A stretch of DNA of 64,000 bases, taken from positions 16,040,931-16,104,930 of the forward strand of contig NC_049995.1 in assembly GCF_000003815.2 (NCBI RefSeq), in the 5' to 3' direction. The DNA comes from Branchiostoma floridae. Its lineage: Eukaryota > Chordata > Leptocardii > Amphioxiformes > Branchiostomatidae. Within the stretch, counting starts at the first letter, position 1. Every line of letters starts with the position of its first letter. Of the stretch, positions 29,921 to 42,640 are shown in pieces. The translations under genes and the position numbers were made by a program. The notes under the pieces are model-generated. The model ran no database searches and was not told the origin of the DNA. It was given only the letters and a program-made list of their open reading frames with translations.

Positions 29921-30149
29921 TATACCTTGTCACATTTGGCGAAAATCGATCGGACGACGATTCTGCGGCAATCGCCTGAGCCTCGCTTATAATGATAACT
30001 TTATTGCGCAACAATTGTACAAGGTACAAAGTATGGCTTATATGTGACAGGGACGGTTTTCACAGTGAAAAATCCCCTCTGTCGATCTTACATATGGCCG
30101 ATCTTCCATCGATACGCCCGAAGATCGTGGGTAATGTGACAAGGGTATA
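29921..30149. repeat. MITE with TATACC(C)TTGTCACATT ends, copy 2
   Basis: The 229-bp element begins TATACCTTGTCACATTTGGC and ends AATGTGACAAGGGTATA, with clear full-length similarity to 1858-2091. This copy has the better-preserved inverted ends and shows the family end is TATACCCTTGTCACATT-like. Confidence 0.85.
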
Positions 30150-30159
30150 AATAGTTCTC

Positions 30160-31480
30160 ATAATTGACCACCGTGTACTTGCTCTATTACTTAAAATTGT
30201 TCATCTGAAGTTCAGGTAACTATTGAAGCTCGGTCAAATCTTACCCAGTGGATTATTTCGATCCGTAAATGACCACTTGTATGAGTGTTTTTTGTGTCGC
30301 CCGTGAGAACGCACATTTTCCAGCTCATTTCGTGCGCTAATAAGCATCTAGTGCTTGATTATAATGGAGAAGTGGGAAAGCAGGTATTACGCAACACGTT
30401 AACGCGTTGCTTGTTCTCGTTTTGGGGACAAAAGTGCCAAGCCGTTACTTTTACTACGACAACTGAGCGCGTTTTAACTTAAAATGTACTGAGGACTTTA
30501 GTACATATACTGCGTGATATCATTACTTCAACACTGCTTTTCTTGGATCTGAAATTTGACAGATCGCTCAACAGAGTCCGAAGAAAAAACAAATCATTTT
30601 ACATTTTGAGCGTTTTCAGTCATACTTTTTACATTTTGTATCCAATGATAAAATCAAGGCTTACACCAATCTAACTTTGGTCGAAGCGCGATCTAAGCTA
30701 CGACTAGTGGAATGGGGACAAAAATCCCCAAGCTGTGTTAACATGTCCTGCTTGCGTATTCCCAACATTACTTGTTCGCTTTTGTCGGAGCTAACAAGTA
30801 GATTTAGTTCAAAAGCGGCACAGTGACCAAAAATAGAACCTGAAACGACGGCAAGTATATTCCTGAACTTCAAGCGGCATTTTGAGAGTTTTTACGGCGC
30901 TCCACATGCTTGGCGACCTACTTTGAAGTACGGAAGAGTTTCTGATACAAAGATATTTCACTCAAGCTAACATTTGCGGACAAAACAGATCGGCGCATTC
31001 TTGGTGGCACAGAGACCGATCCACGCCAACACATGTCATGTTAAAACAAGACAAACTCTCCACGCTACAATGGCGGTTCAGAGTAGTGTATAAATACACT
31101 CGTTGAAGGCGGGCGTGTTTTTTTGGCGCGCTTTTGATAGTTTGCTACATCACTGGGTGGATGCCAAAACTGCTACAAACTGCCGGATAGATTTATATCG
31201 TTTCGTCTCCTTACTTTTCTACAGTAAGTCTTTAACATTTCGCTTAACAATGCGCTTGACGTTGGAGCAAAGAATTCTCTTTTCGAACATTTTGATTGTG
31301 GTTTTCTGACAGCAGTCGCTGTGGGCTGGTAGCCAGATTTCTCGTCTTCTGTTGTAGATCTTAAAAGAAATCCGTTACTATTTTCCAAGCTTGACACTCG
31401 CATGAAGATGTCTTAAAAAATTTACCGGCCCCAAAGATGTAACTTTTTGTCAGGCGTGGCATTGCAAAGGTCCCATACAC
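30160..31480. repeat. diverged block sharing modules with 34.9-35.3 kb
   Basis: CATTTTACATTTTGAGCGTT TTCAGTCATAC at 30597 matches ACATTTTACGTTTTGTGTGT...TTTCAGTCATATT at 34917. The order of later motifs (AACTTTGGTCG/AATTTCGGTCG, AAGCGCGATC/GCAGCGCGATC, GGACAAAACAGATCGGCGC/CGACAAAACGGCACAAAAGC, CACGCCAA) is kept too. This points to an old segmental duplication or a long decayed repeat. No coding content is recognised. Confidence 0.4.
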
Positions 31481-31489
31481 AAATACGTC

Positions 31490-32260
31490 TTGCGATTACA
31501 CCGAAAGCATTTTGGGAAGGGTTTGAAAGTGTGCTGCTAGATACAGCTTTCTTTTTACAGAAAAGGCTGTCTCCTTGGCGGTGGTTCGTTCTGTCACATC
31601 TTGTACATAAATTCTACAGTATTAGATACAATATCGACCGGAGGTCGGGACCAGGCTAGTACATATGTCACTCCATAGAGCCCTATCTTTTTCTACCGTA
31701 TTAAAATCGTCGACGATGACCCACACTTGGTCACATCCGTCCGAGATCGTTGTTAAATTGCAGGCAAAGTGCATTTTTTGGGCTGGTCTTGCACGTGGGC
31801 TGCTAGATACAGCTTTCTTGTTACGGAAAAAGGTTGCCTCCTTGGCAATGGTTGGTTCTGTCACAGCCTGCTTGAATATTTTACGGCATCAAAATTGTAT
31901 ACGAAGACAGACACCTGGTCACATACGTCCTAGATGGTTGTGCAATTGCAGGCTGGGTGCATTTTTGGGATAGTCGTCCACGTGTCTTACTAGAAACACT
32001 ATCTTTTTACGACAAAGCACCGGTGACAAATACTATCTAATCTTCTTGGCGGTGGTTCGTGGCGGTGGAAAATTCTACGGCATCAAAATGGTATAGGGAT
32101 CGATATAGGATTGCAAGCTTTGGATACTTTCGGGATATCTGAGCTCGTGTTCTGCAACATTCAGCTTTCCTGTTACTTGTCGCAGCCTCCATAATTTCTC
32201 CGGCATCAAAACCGTACGAAGGCATATCACGAATGTGCCGGCACTGTCGTCGATACTTGC
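31490..32260. repeat. degenerate ~200-bp tandem modules
   Basis: Successive blocks share GTGCTGCTAGATACAGCTTT (31532; again 31799; decayed at ~31981 and 32150), then CTTGGCGGTGGTTCG (31575, 31841 as CTTGGCAATGGTTGG, 32045), then CTGTCACA and TACGGCATCAAAA. Four diverged copies follow head to tail. A further copy of the CTGTCACAGCTTGCTTGAAA block lies at ~36685. Confidence 0.7.
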
Positions 32261-32472
32261 CTATGTGTCAATTTAATGTTTCACCAATTTTTGCCATTTT
32301 CCTAGCCACCTGTGGAGCCCGACAGAGGCTTATAAGGATTCCGTACGGAATGTATACCCACGTGTGAACCTGGTTTTATGAAGGGTTGGGATCGAACTAT
32401 TTCTCCCCGACACGAATACCTGAAGAGAGTAGCCGCTACCAGGCTTCATATGTCACGGAATTGGCCGATCCC

Positions 32473-32740
32473 AAACTACAGTTTGCGATGTCGCAATTTG
32501 CGACTTTGCAATTGCATTGCAATTTGCAACCCAAAACTACAGTTTGCGATGTCGCAATTTGCGACTTTGCAATTGCATTGCAATTTGCAACCCAAAACTA
32601 CAGTTTGCGATGTCGCAATTTGCGACTTTGCAATTGCATTGCAATTTGCAACCCAAAACTACAGTTTGCGATGTCGCAATTTGCGACCCAAAAACTACTG
32701 TTTGTGATGTCGCCACTTGGGACCCAAAACTACAGTTTGC
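32473..32740. repeat. 61-bp palindrome-rich minisatellite
   Basis: The unit starts CTACAGTTTGCGATGTCGCA, goes on ATTTGCGACTTTGCAATTGC and ATTGCAATTTGCAACCCAAA A. Starts lie at 32476, 32537, 32598 and 32659: exactly 61 bp apart and almost identical. Two shortened copies follow at 32697 and 32730. Each unit holds short palindromes (TCGCAATTTGCGA, AATTGCATTGCAATT). As 61 is not a multiple of three, all frames are visited in turn, producing an accidental open frame across 32386-32817. Confidence 0.95.
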
Positions 32741-33089
32741 CGGCCAACTTCTCCCATATGCTATCGTTGGCCAATTTGTACAATTTCCAACAACACGTGA
32801 AGCCTGATAGACGCTAGCGGAATGGTGCAAGTTCTCTAAACAGGCCACGTTGTTCCCACGACCTAAAAAAAAAAGTAATTTTCCACCGCCGATAGAAGCC
32901 GTCCATCCATCTATAATATTTGGAAACATTTAGGCGCCGTGAACAAAAGATAATGGATTCATATCAAATGTCCCAGTCATTAGCCATAAGTGGACGCTTT
33001 CGTCTTTATAAAGGAATGTTAGCCGCAGGGTGGTCTTTCAGACGGGTGCTTCTTAATGATGGACATCGCCCAATTTTGCATCAGCCCGC

Positions 33090-33390
33090 ATGCACCTATA
33101 CCGGTGCAATGGCCGAGTGGGCAGAGTGTTCGCCTTGCTGTCGGTAGGTTGTAGTTTGATTCCCAGCCGAGTCATACCAAGGACTTTTAAAATGGTACCT
33201 GCTGCTTTCTCTGCTAAGCACTCAGCACTTGGGAAAGAGTATGGCAGTTGAGCACACACCGCTACCAGTGGACTCTTTCTCTGCTAAGCACTTGGGAAAG
33301 AGTATGGGACTTAAGCACACACCGCTACCAGTGGACTAGCCTCCTGCTGTGGTGACTTGCACAAATGTGTGGCCCGAGGGTTGCATAAAG
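33090..33390 (+). repeat. tRNA-derived SINE, copy 2, with internal duplication
   Basis: CCGGTGCAATGGCCGAGTGG (A box), GGTAGGTTGTAGTTTGATTC (B box), CTGCTTTCTCTGCTAAGCAC, GGGAAAGAGTATGG, GCACACACCGCTACCAGTGG, then the last ~65 bp again in tandem (33275-33340) and GTGGCCCGAGGGTTGCATAA AGAG at the 3' end. Same family as 7486-7693. Confidence 0.85.
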
Positions 33391-33779
33391 AGAGCATCTA
33401 CACCGATGTACGGGAAACTTTTTAAAAACATGTTTGTTCATACGTGTGAATTCACCAAGATTATAGTTCTTTTACTTCTTCTTCGTTTAATAACTTAACA
33501 GCAAAACATTCCGGACGGGCGGTTCTTACTAATTGTAGCCACCCATATTTTTAAAACCGCGTATCTGTTCTTACATTTTCCTCACCACAAAGAGAAAGGA
33601 GACAATGGATTCACTAAGATTCTTTTGCTTCTTTTTCTTAATATAACTTTCATCAGACAATTGTGTGTGTGTATGTGTCTGTGTGTATGTCTGTGTGTAG
33701 TCGAGAAGGCCATGATGATCTATGTTTATATATATATAAGTGCAATCAGTTAGCGACTAACTGATCTGACCTCCTACTT

Positions 33780-34125
33780 AGTAGTCGAGATAACACTTTC
33801 TAGGTCAGTCCTGTTGAGTGCCCAGGTTAACAAAATTGTCATCTGCATTATCTATCCATCTATTTCTGTCTTCCTTCACCAGCGAAGACAAGCTCAGTGA
33901 CTTGCACTGGAACGTTAAGTGCTGTGTTGTTGGAATATAATGGTTTCGGAAATGTCTGAAATTATAACAGTTTCCAGGTCAGTAAAGCTGAGTGCCATGT
34001 TAAACGAAATTGTAATTTACATTATCTATTCATCTATTTTTGCCTTAGCAAAGGAGGACAAACTCAGTGACTTGCACTGTTGGAAATACATGTACATGTA
34101 ATGATCCCTAACATGTCTGAAATTG
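33780..34125. repeat. tandem duplication, ~175-bp unit
   Basis: Both copies contain CCAGGTCAGT/CTAGGTCAGT, GAGTGCC...TTAA, ATTATCTATTCATCTATTTT, GAGGACAAACTCAGTGACTT GCACTG, and end in TGGAATATAATG or TGGAAATACATG. Divergence is moderate; it is noncoding. Confidence 0.8.
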
Positions 34126-34741
34126 AAACGTCATTTGTTTAACTTCAGAATTGGTACATTGGTGAAGTTAGTCGTTCTGAGCCAAATTAAGTTAAACCGT
34201 AATTTCCAACACTTAAGGACTTACCGAAATTTTCAACTGTCCAACTCCAACCTTTTTCCACTGCACAAAATCATTGGATTACCCATCCATTGTCATTGAA
34301 GTTGAACCTGAAGTTGGTCCTGAAGTTGAACAGTCCAATTTTTGTGTTGGAACTTTGTTTCTGAGGAAATGCCGTGTTCGCCCCCACCCCCTGTACGCAC
34401 AGACACGTGTGTGACTGGCACGTGGAGCTGGTAGCCTTTCCAACCTTCACTGTACCTAAATTACCCCCTGGAGAAGTGTGCATAAGCAAGGTCAATTCAT
34501 TCTGAAGGCAGTTCTTGGAAGGCTTAGCACCCTCGTGTCTTAGCTGTCTATATAGGCCAGGGACAGCAATTGAAATAAATTTCTGATGACAATGATGTTA
34601 ATGGAATGGAATTACAGCAATTAAGAAACAAGCTACTAGGGGGGCCCGAAATCTTATCCTTTCGAGGTCTCCTCAAGATTAGATATCGATACCATCCATC
34701 TAACTATAATAAAGTCTTCTGTCTGTCTGTAGCTATCGTAC

Positions 34742-34782
34742 AAACACACACACATATATACAGTCACACACACATACACAGT

Positions 34783-34838
<56 letters not shown>

Positions 34839-34890
34839 GTCACACACACACACATATACACAGTCACACACACACACTCATACACATATA
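34742..34890. repeat. (CA)n/(TA)n microsatellite
   Basis: CA tracts interrupted by ATATATA and TACAGTCACAC. Confidence 0.9.
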
Positions 34891-35644
34891 CGAATTTCAT
34901 GGATGAAAAAAAAACGACATTTTACGTTTTGTGTGTTTTCTTGTATTTTCAGTCATATTTTACATTGTGCAAGATATAACAATTAAGACATCAACAGGAA
35001 CACAAATCTAATTTCGGTCGCAACGAGGGCGCAGCGCGATCGCCGTCATAAGGTCAACATTAAGATGGACATGTGGATCTACGAGCCTTAAGAACAGACT
35101 TTAAGTTTTCTTCTTCAATGCGAAGGCGTCATTTGATCTTAGTATCCACTTTTCATCGGCGACAAAACGGCACAAAAGCCGATCTCAAGTACAACTGACT
35201 CACGCCAAAAAGAATCTAGAACATCTCCACAAACCTCAAACATTTCAAACTGTAGCACACCCGACCTTTTGCTCCGGTTGGCGCCGGATGGGGGTTTAAT
35301 GGGACTGGAAAGGTCAAACCTCGGTACCTATTGTCTCATGTGACAATCACTCCACAACAATTAAGTCTAACGTTTGGAAAAACCGGTTTCTAAACAGGGC
35401 TGCACTCTCTTACGAACTCTCTCTCCCTCTCTTTTTACGACGTGTGCCTGGCGTGGCCAAGTGCGGTGGGTAGAGAAATCAGTTTTATCTGATAAAACGT
35501 GACGAAGTAGTTTTCTACACTAAGGATGAATTCAAACGTTTCATTTTAGGATTCTTTTAAATACTTATACAGGAAGAATCGCAACTGCGTCACACAACGT
35601 CATTTCCGCTCAGACAACGTCATTTCCGCTCCAGGCACTTGCCG

Positions 35645-36325
35645 ATAAGAATGACTCTGTCTTATGTGTTCCTTGGGCTAGAAAACATGACTGAACAGAC
35701 ATACGATGGCAAGAAATCAAAGTAATAAATTCCAAGTTACTATGACTTGAACTATAGCCGTGCGTATGTTAGCTTATGAACCCTAACCATTATGTAGTGT
35801 TTTAAACAAGACTGAGCTGTCAAAAGCAAATTTAAAAAAAATGTCTGTTGTGTTCATTGAGCTAGAAAACACGACTAAACACAAAAAAATAACAATAACA
35901 ACAAAGCCAAGTCTAAGGAAAGAAAACTCAAGTTTATCAGAACTATTACGTGAACTATGGTATAGTGCTTGGCAGTCTAAATAACAGTGACCTGTCAAAA
36001 GCAAATTAAAGCAATTGTCTGTTGTGTTCATTGGAGTAGAAACACTACTAAACAAAGGCACAAAAACAAAAAAAGCAAAGTCTAACGAGCGAAAAACTCA
36101 AGTTTATCAGAACTATTACATGAACTATGGTATAGTGCTTGGCAATCCAATCAACAGATAGCTGTGAAAAGCAAATTAAACAAAATGTCTGTTGCGTTCA
36201 CTGAACTAGAAAACACGACTTAACAAAAGTACAATAACAACAAAGCCAAAGTCTAAGGCACAAAAAAACAACACTTTATCGGAACTATTGCGTCAACTAT
36301 GCTGTAAGGCTTGGCAGTCCATCGC
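35645..36325. repeat. degenerate satellite, ~172-bp unit, about four copies
   Basis: GTCAAAAGCAAATT occurs at ~35819, ~35994 and (GTGAAAAGC) ~36166. Each is followed by TGTCTGTTGTGTTCATTG, ...GAAAACACGACTAAACA, AACTCAAGTTTATCAGAACT and GAACTATGGTATAGTGCTTGGCA. An older copy starts at ~35645. Noncoding and A-rich. Confidence 0.9.
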
Positions 36326-36329
36326 GGTA

Positions 36330-37570
36330 CAATGATTCGCTGGACCATTAGACCGGTGGTTTTGTTACTCGTTTTTTCTCTCTCTCACGCCCAACCTTCG
36401 GATCTCACGCCCTAAAACCCGGTAATTATCGCATACCTTTGACCTGTGCAACACTTAGCAAAACCGTCTGACGCAAGTGCTTTGTTCTAGAAGGTTCCAA
36501 ACAACGGATTCTCACAGACCCGCGCCCTGGGATTTCAAGTTTCGTGTGTTCTCAGTGGACTCAGGGCCCGGTTAGTCGTTATAGTCGTACGATCTTTGTA
36601 TGATCGCAGAAGAAGGGCAGTCTTTAGACAGTCGTAGGCGTTTCTAACCGTCATGTTACAGACAAACTGTCTGGAATCGTTGATCTGTCACAGCTTGCTT
36701 GAAAATCCTACGGCGTGAATATCGTTCGACTGCCACGACGAAGGAAATCGCGGCGTAAACGGTAAACAACTCTAAATGCTTCCCCTTAATCATACTTGAC
36801 ATAATGATACTTCACAGTTATGTCTGTTTATCTGCTAAATCGACAAGACCTTCAAGGACACCATGACGTGTCTAGTGACATTCAAGTTGAAAACACCGGC
36901 AAGAGTGGACGCTATGAAAGGAATAATTCAAGAAAACAAAAGGGTGACTGAAACCAGTAGACACAACCTCCCGGACGTTGTTATGATGAATCTATCTCCT
37001 ATATTTCACCTAGATACGATTATCTTAAGGTATGTTTAAACCATCGCAATGTAAAGTTGTTGTCAAATATGTTTTGATGCTGAAATATGTCTGACATGTA
37101 CAGTTCATACACTGTTGTTATCTTCACCAGTTTTAAGATCGCGAATCGATGACAACTTCTCACGACAGGGACCACGAAGCTCTAGTTCCGGGTGTAAGTT
37201 AACATGTATTTACTGATTGAGCAATTCTTTGTTATGTGTTTTGTAAAGCAATGTGAGTGTAGAAGAGAGGTGCAGTAACTGTAACGTTAATCTTATTCGA
37301 CAGCAAGCCGCTGGACTGTGGGACTTTCATGTCGACTAGAAAAAGAACTTGAGAGATATTTCCGTGTACTGAGTGAGATTGTTTCTATCACAGAATGTTT
37401 CGTTGATAAGTAACCGTTACAATACTTGACTGAATTTTACCCAAATCTTGATATAGAGTAACTTGGAAACATTTCTGAATATGATCCAGAATGGTTCCAA
37501 TATTGAAAGATTATCATTCAGGGCTGTACAACAGTACACTGTACAAAAGAATAACTTTTTTTTGTTTGTC
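36330..37570. other. stretch with one dispersed module, otherwise unassigned
   Basis: CTGTCACAGCTTGCTTGAAA ATCCTACGGCG at ~36685 belongs to the 31.5-32.3 kb modules. A moderately GC-rich patch at 36340-36620 holds no open frame. AGTTCCGG|GTGTAAGT at ~37190 could be a donor of a 5' exon leading to the small gene at 37573, but nothing proves it. Confidence 0.3.
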
Positions 37571-37711
37571 AGGAGTTCGTGACTGGATGAAACAACATCA
37601 TGGCGGATTCCAGCGATGATTCCTCAATTCTCATCACAACTTATCCATGAAGATTCTGCCAGAACTTGGACGACAAAGATGCCTGTCAAAGGTGCGCAAG
37701 ATATATCATAT

Positions 37712-38010
37712 AAATGAAGAACTTTATTGCACGAAAATTGTACACAATACAATGCCATGGCAACAACTATTACACAAAGTACAAAATAGAGGCATAGGGA
37801 AAAGCTTAACAACCTAGTTAACATAACAATAAGGTCTAGCATAATTCTTTGATATAGAGTCCATTCCAAGTCACCATGAGACATAGGATGGAGATATAAC
37901 AGTTACTCGAGCAACTGGATACATGTGTCAATGGTCGGACGTTACAAAGAGCTTCCACTACCTTTCGTATCTTACTGCCTGGATATTTTATCTTCAGTGA
38001 CATGCCATTG
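37712..38010. repeat. LINE-tail-like start and ACTCGAGCAACTGGATA element
   Basis: GAACTTTATTGCACGAAAAT TGTAC at 37718 resembles the minus-strand LINE tails at 1930 and 30000. Directly downstream, 37904 starts AGTTACTCGAGCAACTGGAT, with GTCGGACGTTACAAAGAGCT and TATCTTCAGTGACATG: a decayed member of the family at 28910. Confidence 0.55.
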
Positions 38011-38456
38011 CTGTTGCTTCTAGTCTGTAGTACGCTCAATTATTTTTCTTGTGTAAAATGAGTTATACCTGATCCAATTAGAAACAAATAATATTTTTCA
38101 AAGACTGATAGATTTAATGATTGATTGATTGATTATTTGATTGATTCCATTCAGGCAATACAACCTGAAACAACCCATCCAGACAAGACATAGAAGAAAA
38201 CATGCACAGAAAGCAGCATGAAGATTGAAGAGGACAATCACCGCCCCAGTGCAGAATAATTTCCCTTCGATTTCCAGTAGTAAGATATTTAGATATTACA
38301 TTATGGATATTCTTGTTTTGATCATTGATGCTACTTATGCTGTGTATAAAGCGTGGGATAGTATAATTTCAGAAACATACCATGATATTTGTGTGTGTTT
38401 CTCTGTATCCCTGTTTCTCTCTATGAAATCCATACCTAGTGTATACCTATACCGTA

Positions 38457-38615
38457 TGACTCTACTACTACTACTGCTACTACCGCTGCTACTACTACCA
38501 CTACTAATACTACTACTTCTACTCCTCCTACTCCTCCTTCTACTACTATTACTACTACTACTACTACAACTACTACTACTACTACTTCTACTACTACTAA
38601 TGCTACTACTATTAG
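38457..38615. repeat. (TAC)n trinucleotide array
   Basis: TAC/CTA/CTG repeats follow ACCGTATGACTC, the flank also found (inverted) at 2360-2385. The array seems to have grown from the short trinucleotide run inside that dispersed repeat. Confidence 0.9.
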
Positions 38616-40539
38616 ATAAGTGTTAAAGTACAATATACGTCGAAGTGTAACATCATGTATTACTAATACATAGTAACGTCTACATTCATTTCCACTAACA
38701 GGTTTTCGAAGAACCCATAGGGAAGCTAGGACACAGTCCGGACAGGCAGCAACACGAAGAGGACAACCGCCGTTCCCGCGTAAAATAGGATAGCATTACG
38801 ACCAGGTAGACCAGGGGTAGCCACATATGGCGTCTTGGACGTACTAATACGGTTGAAGTCGTTTTCTTTGTTTTGCGCTTTTCGGTGTTGTTGGTTTGGG
38901 TAATTCAAAACAATAAGCATCCATTCAAATCATTAGCACAACACCACAATGATACATGTGTTAATAAAACATACATCTCCACGTGACATTTCAGCCAGTC
39001 AAGCACTCATCCCTGGGACATCCTCACGTGAAACACACAGGCACACAGACAAAACCGGCGAGCGGAGACGAAATTTCCACAGCAGTTGGAAGACCAAAAA
39101 CAAGACGAAGCGGCATCTAGCGAAACCCGAAGACCATGGAGTCACCCTAAACACACAGGCACACAAGCAAAAACATTGAGACCATTTTCCATGACATTTT
39201 GAAAAGCGTCACAAGAAAAGACATCAACAATGTCTACATGTATATCCACGACACCAAGTGACAATTGGAACACTCAATATCTGCACACTTTCCAAGAGGA
39301 AAATGACAAGAATACAATCATACCAACTACGCCTCCCAGTCAACCAAACAGACATTCAATCCCAGGGACACACGAAAACACGGAAACAAGTGATACACTC
39401 CTGTCCAGCAACGCGACATTGCATTGCCATTGTGTACTTCATCAATCGCTACCACAGAATTGACTCACAACAGGCAATGCCAAGTAACAACTTTCACAGA
39501 GCTTGATATGTGTACTGCGGTATCTATGTACGGTATATGGAATACTCGACCATAAACAATGCACACACATCACACAGACAACTACAGCAAACGACAACCA
39601 TCCAATACATGCAAATAAACGACCATTACATGGAATCAACCAACAACCACCACCAAACGACCAATGAATTGTCAACGGTCTGCATATTTCCCACTGGAAA
39701 ACAACACACAAACATGCCATTGCCAGTGGTTATCACTAACTACATGTGTATCAGGAACAATGCGGCTGTAACAGGTCTGTATATACCAAGTTCTTCATCA
39801 TGTTCATCACTACATTTTGATTTGCACAGTTACATACAAACTAACATTGTTCTTTGCAACAAAAGCACTCATCCAAACAGCATCTCCGTACGTAAACTGC
39901 ACGAACATGCGCCGCCGATACGCAACAGATACGCATCAGATACGCTTCAGATACGGATACACCTACCATTTAGTGACCACACATTTGTAGGATATACAGA
40001 CTTGTTCATCTGACAGGTAAGTTCCTCACCTACATTTCATTCATGCACATGTAAAGCAGTTCACCTCTGTAACTCTTCTGCATCATCAAATGCATATTCA
40101 CGAAAATGGCACTCATATATAAGAAACATACAGACATAACGCACACTTTTTCATAACAGTAGAACACAGTCATCTGAATAGAATGCATCCCAACGCAGTT
40201 GCAGACCAACTATAGGATTTGATTTGCATAACTCTATTTATTTATTTGTTACTGACCTCAATGGTTGTTTCTTCTACAACTGTCGATTTGATTATGCTTC
40301 TTTACGGAAAATATAATACCACTTGTGTCCATCGTCTAATTTCATTCACTACACATTCATCACAACTCAGACATTTTTCGTTCACTACACTTTCAGATCA
40401 CCACCACACCATGTGCACTCCACCACCCTGACACCACCTACCAGCCATTGTACCATGCTTGGCTGCAGCACGCAACACAAGCTACCATTGCACCAACGTC
40501 TGTCCGCACATGTACCCAAGAGGAATACGAGACACGTTT

Positions 40540-40885
40540 ACAAACATTACCAAACAGAGAGATCCATCAGGAGAGACAAAAGAGCGATTTTGAAATATCA
40601 GAACACATGAAAAAAAGGAACACATGACTAAACCAGGAACATGAACTGCATTCATTCAGAGACACATAAACACTACCAGAGAAGGGGGTCCATCAAGAGA
40701 GACAAAACAGCGATTTCGAAAATCATGAACACATGGCAACAGTTGTCAACACAAGGAACATAAACACCGTTCATTCGGAGACACAAAACACTACCAGACA
40801 AGGGAGACTTAACAGAGATTTTCGGAGAAAAAAAATCATGAACACACGACCACACCAGGAACATAAACAGCATTCATCCACACAC
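40540..40885. repeat. ~120-bp tandem repeat, three copies
   Basis: Each unit reads GAGACAAAACAGCGATTT, GAACACATG, CAAGGAACATAAACA, GTTCATTCGGAGACAC and AAACACTACCAGA with variants. Starts are about 40545, 40670 and 40790. Confidence 0.8.
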
Positions 40886-42411
40886 CATCTTCCTGTGTCA
40901 ATTCATACAACAAAACATCAATGTTTATCGCTTTGCGGCTGCAGCAGCTTTTCTTGATGTTGATTTGCGTTTGCTTGTACCTCGTTTGTGTACTACACTA
41001 CCACATCAACTTACGGATCATGCACAGTTCCCACACTATCATACAGACAGTTGCAGACAACGATGATCGCTCATGCATTTGTATGTATCAGTTCACCACG
41101 AGGAGTTTGTTTCACCATTCATTATGCATCATCTACGTACAGTCAACACATTTTCCAATGGAGTGCAACACATGTACAGTCACGTTAAAACATTACCAAA
41201 AACACTACCAAGAACAGTGCATCTCCAACAGGTCTGTATGTATCCTATAATTGTTATTGCTTACAGTTTTGCACATTTTCTCGACATGTTCTTCAAAACA
41301 AAACAGAAATCACTGTCACTCATCTAAACAGTATCTTCGTCACCTACATAGTACATGCATAGAGGGTACTCTCCACACTCGACATGGAAATACTACCACA
41401 CTGACATTTGTAGGATTAACAACAGTTGCTCTGCAGAATGGTAAGTACCACACAGACACTACTGTCCATCAAATAACACGTATCAACAAGGCTACTGCAT
41501 CACGAATGTAAGAAAGCAGCCGAGGTCGCTGATCAAAGGTGCCAAGGATGCTGCTCATGAGGCAATTGCCAATCACTCATCCACAAAAATTCAGTCAAGC
41601 AACATTTCTCACGCATTCGACTTAAATACAGCCATAGCTCACTCTAGATGCACATTTTTTTCTCGTAGCAAAACACTAAAAAACACCTAAGTATAGATAA
41701 CACACCATATACATACCTTCCTTCATTACAATTGGTGTTCCTCACTACTGAAGCACACCTAATTACGAATTACACGCTCTGTATGAGGTACATTGTATTG
41801 TAGTATCTAGTCCAAACGAAACTTCCTGTCAAACACTGTCAAAATCTTGTCACATAATCGACTGCATTCAGCAACACAGCATGTCTACTACTATCTGTTG
41901 CTACTAATACATAGGTATTCATACGAAATAAACGATCACTCGCCACAATTAAACAAATATTGCCATTCATTACAATGAGATATTTATACCACACTTCTCA
42001 CACTGAAGTCATACGCATCATTTTACAATACACATTCACTCAGAGAACATTTGCAGACAACACAATATGAAATCACACATTAGCGTTTAAAGGCTACCCG
42101 TAATGATTACATTACATTATCGGTCCTCATCCACTTAACAGACGAACGATGGTCATTACATAAACTACGCTCATTAACACGGCATTATTTACTGCAAATA
42201 CAGGTCATTGATTACGACATACATTATGGAAATCATCAAACATATCATCACAGCACTAGTACTTTAATACTTGCACACAAACTGACGATCATAAAACTAA
42301 CGATCACTAATACATTACCACACACAAACACACTCTAACACACACATCCACATATGTATCCATACAAACACATCCACATGCCCGGGCCAAAGATCCAGTT
42401 TGCATGTTCGC

Positions 42412-42604
42412 NNNNNNNNNNNNNNNNNNNNNNNNNNNNNNNNNNNNNNNNNNNNNNNNNNNNNNNNNNNNNNNNNNNNNNNNNNNNNNNNNNNNNNNNN
42501 NNNNNNNNNNNGCGTAGGGCCGCATCAAATCGCGTATACACACGCACGCACGCACACACACACACGCACACGCACACACACACGTATACACACGTACGCA
42601 CGCG

Positions 42605-42640
<36 letters not shown>

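Larger units (their letters stand above)
37573..38785 (+). pseudogene. small gene relic, copy A
   Basis: After TTTTGTTTGTCAG, an exon-like segment 37573-37691 carries ATGGCGGATTCCAGCGATGA (MADSSDDSSILITTYP, then stop), and ends in CAAAG|GTGCGC. Two segments resembling one short last exon follow: 38150-38252 (...IEEDNHRPSAE, then stop) and 38730-38790 (...HEEDNRRSRVK, then stop). Both match the clean last exon of copy B at 46077-46162 (...FEEDSDRSSLE). The first exon matches 45697-45791. No family is recognised. As it stands the frame is interrupted, so this is either a pseudogene or a mis-read model. Confidence 0.35.

Noticed and set aside
32386-32817. 143-codon ORF with LQFAMSQFA-like repeats
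   Set aside because: Produced by a stop-free 61-bp minisatellite; the same peptide blocks appear in all three frames in turn.
39510-40013. 167-codon ORF in the A/C-rich block
   Set aside because: Composition-driven (G-poor strand, few TAG/TGA); Asn/Thr/His-rich with no recognisable domain and no splice context.
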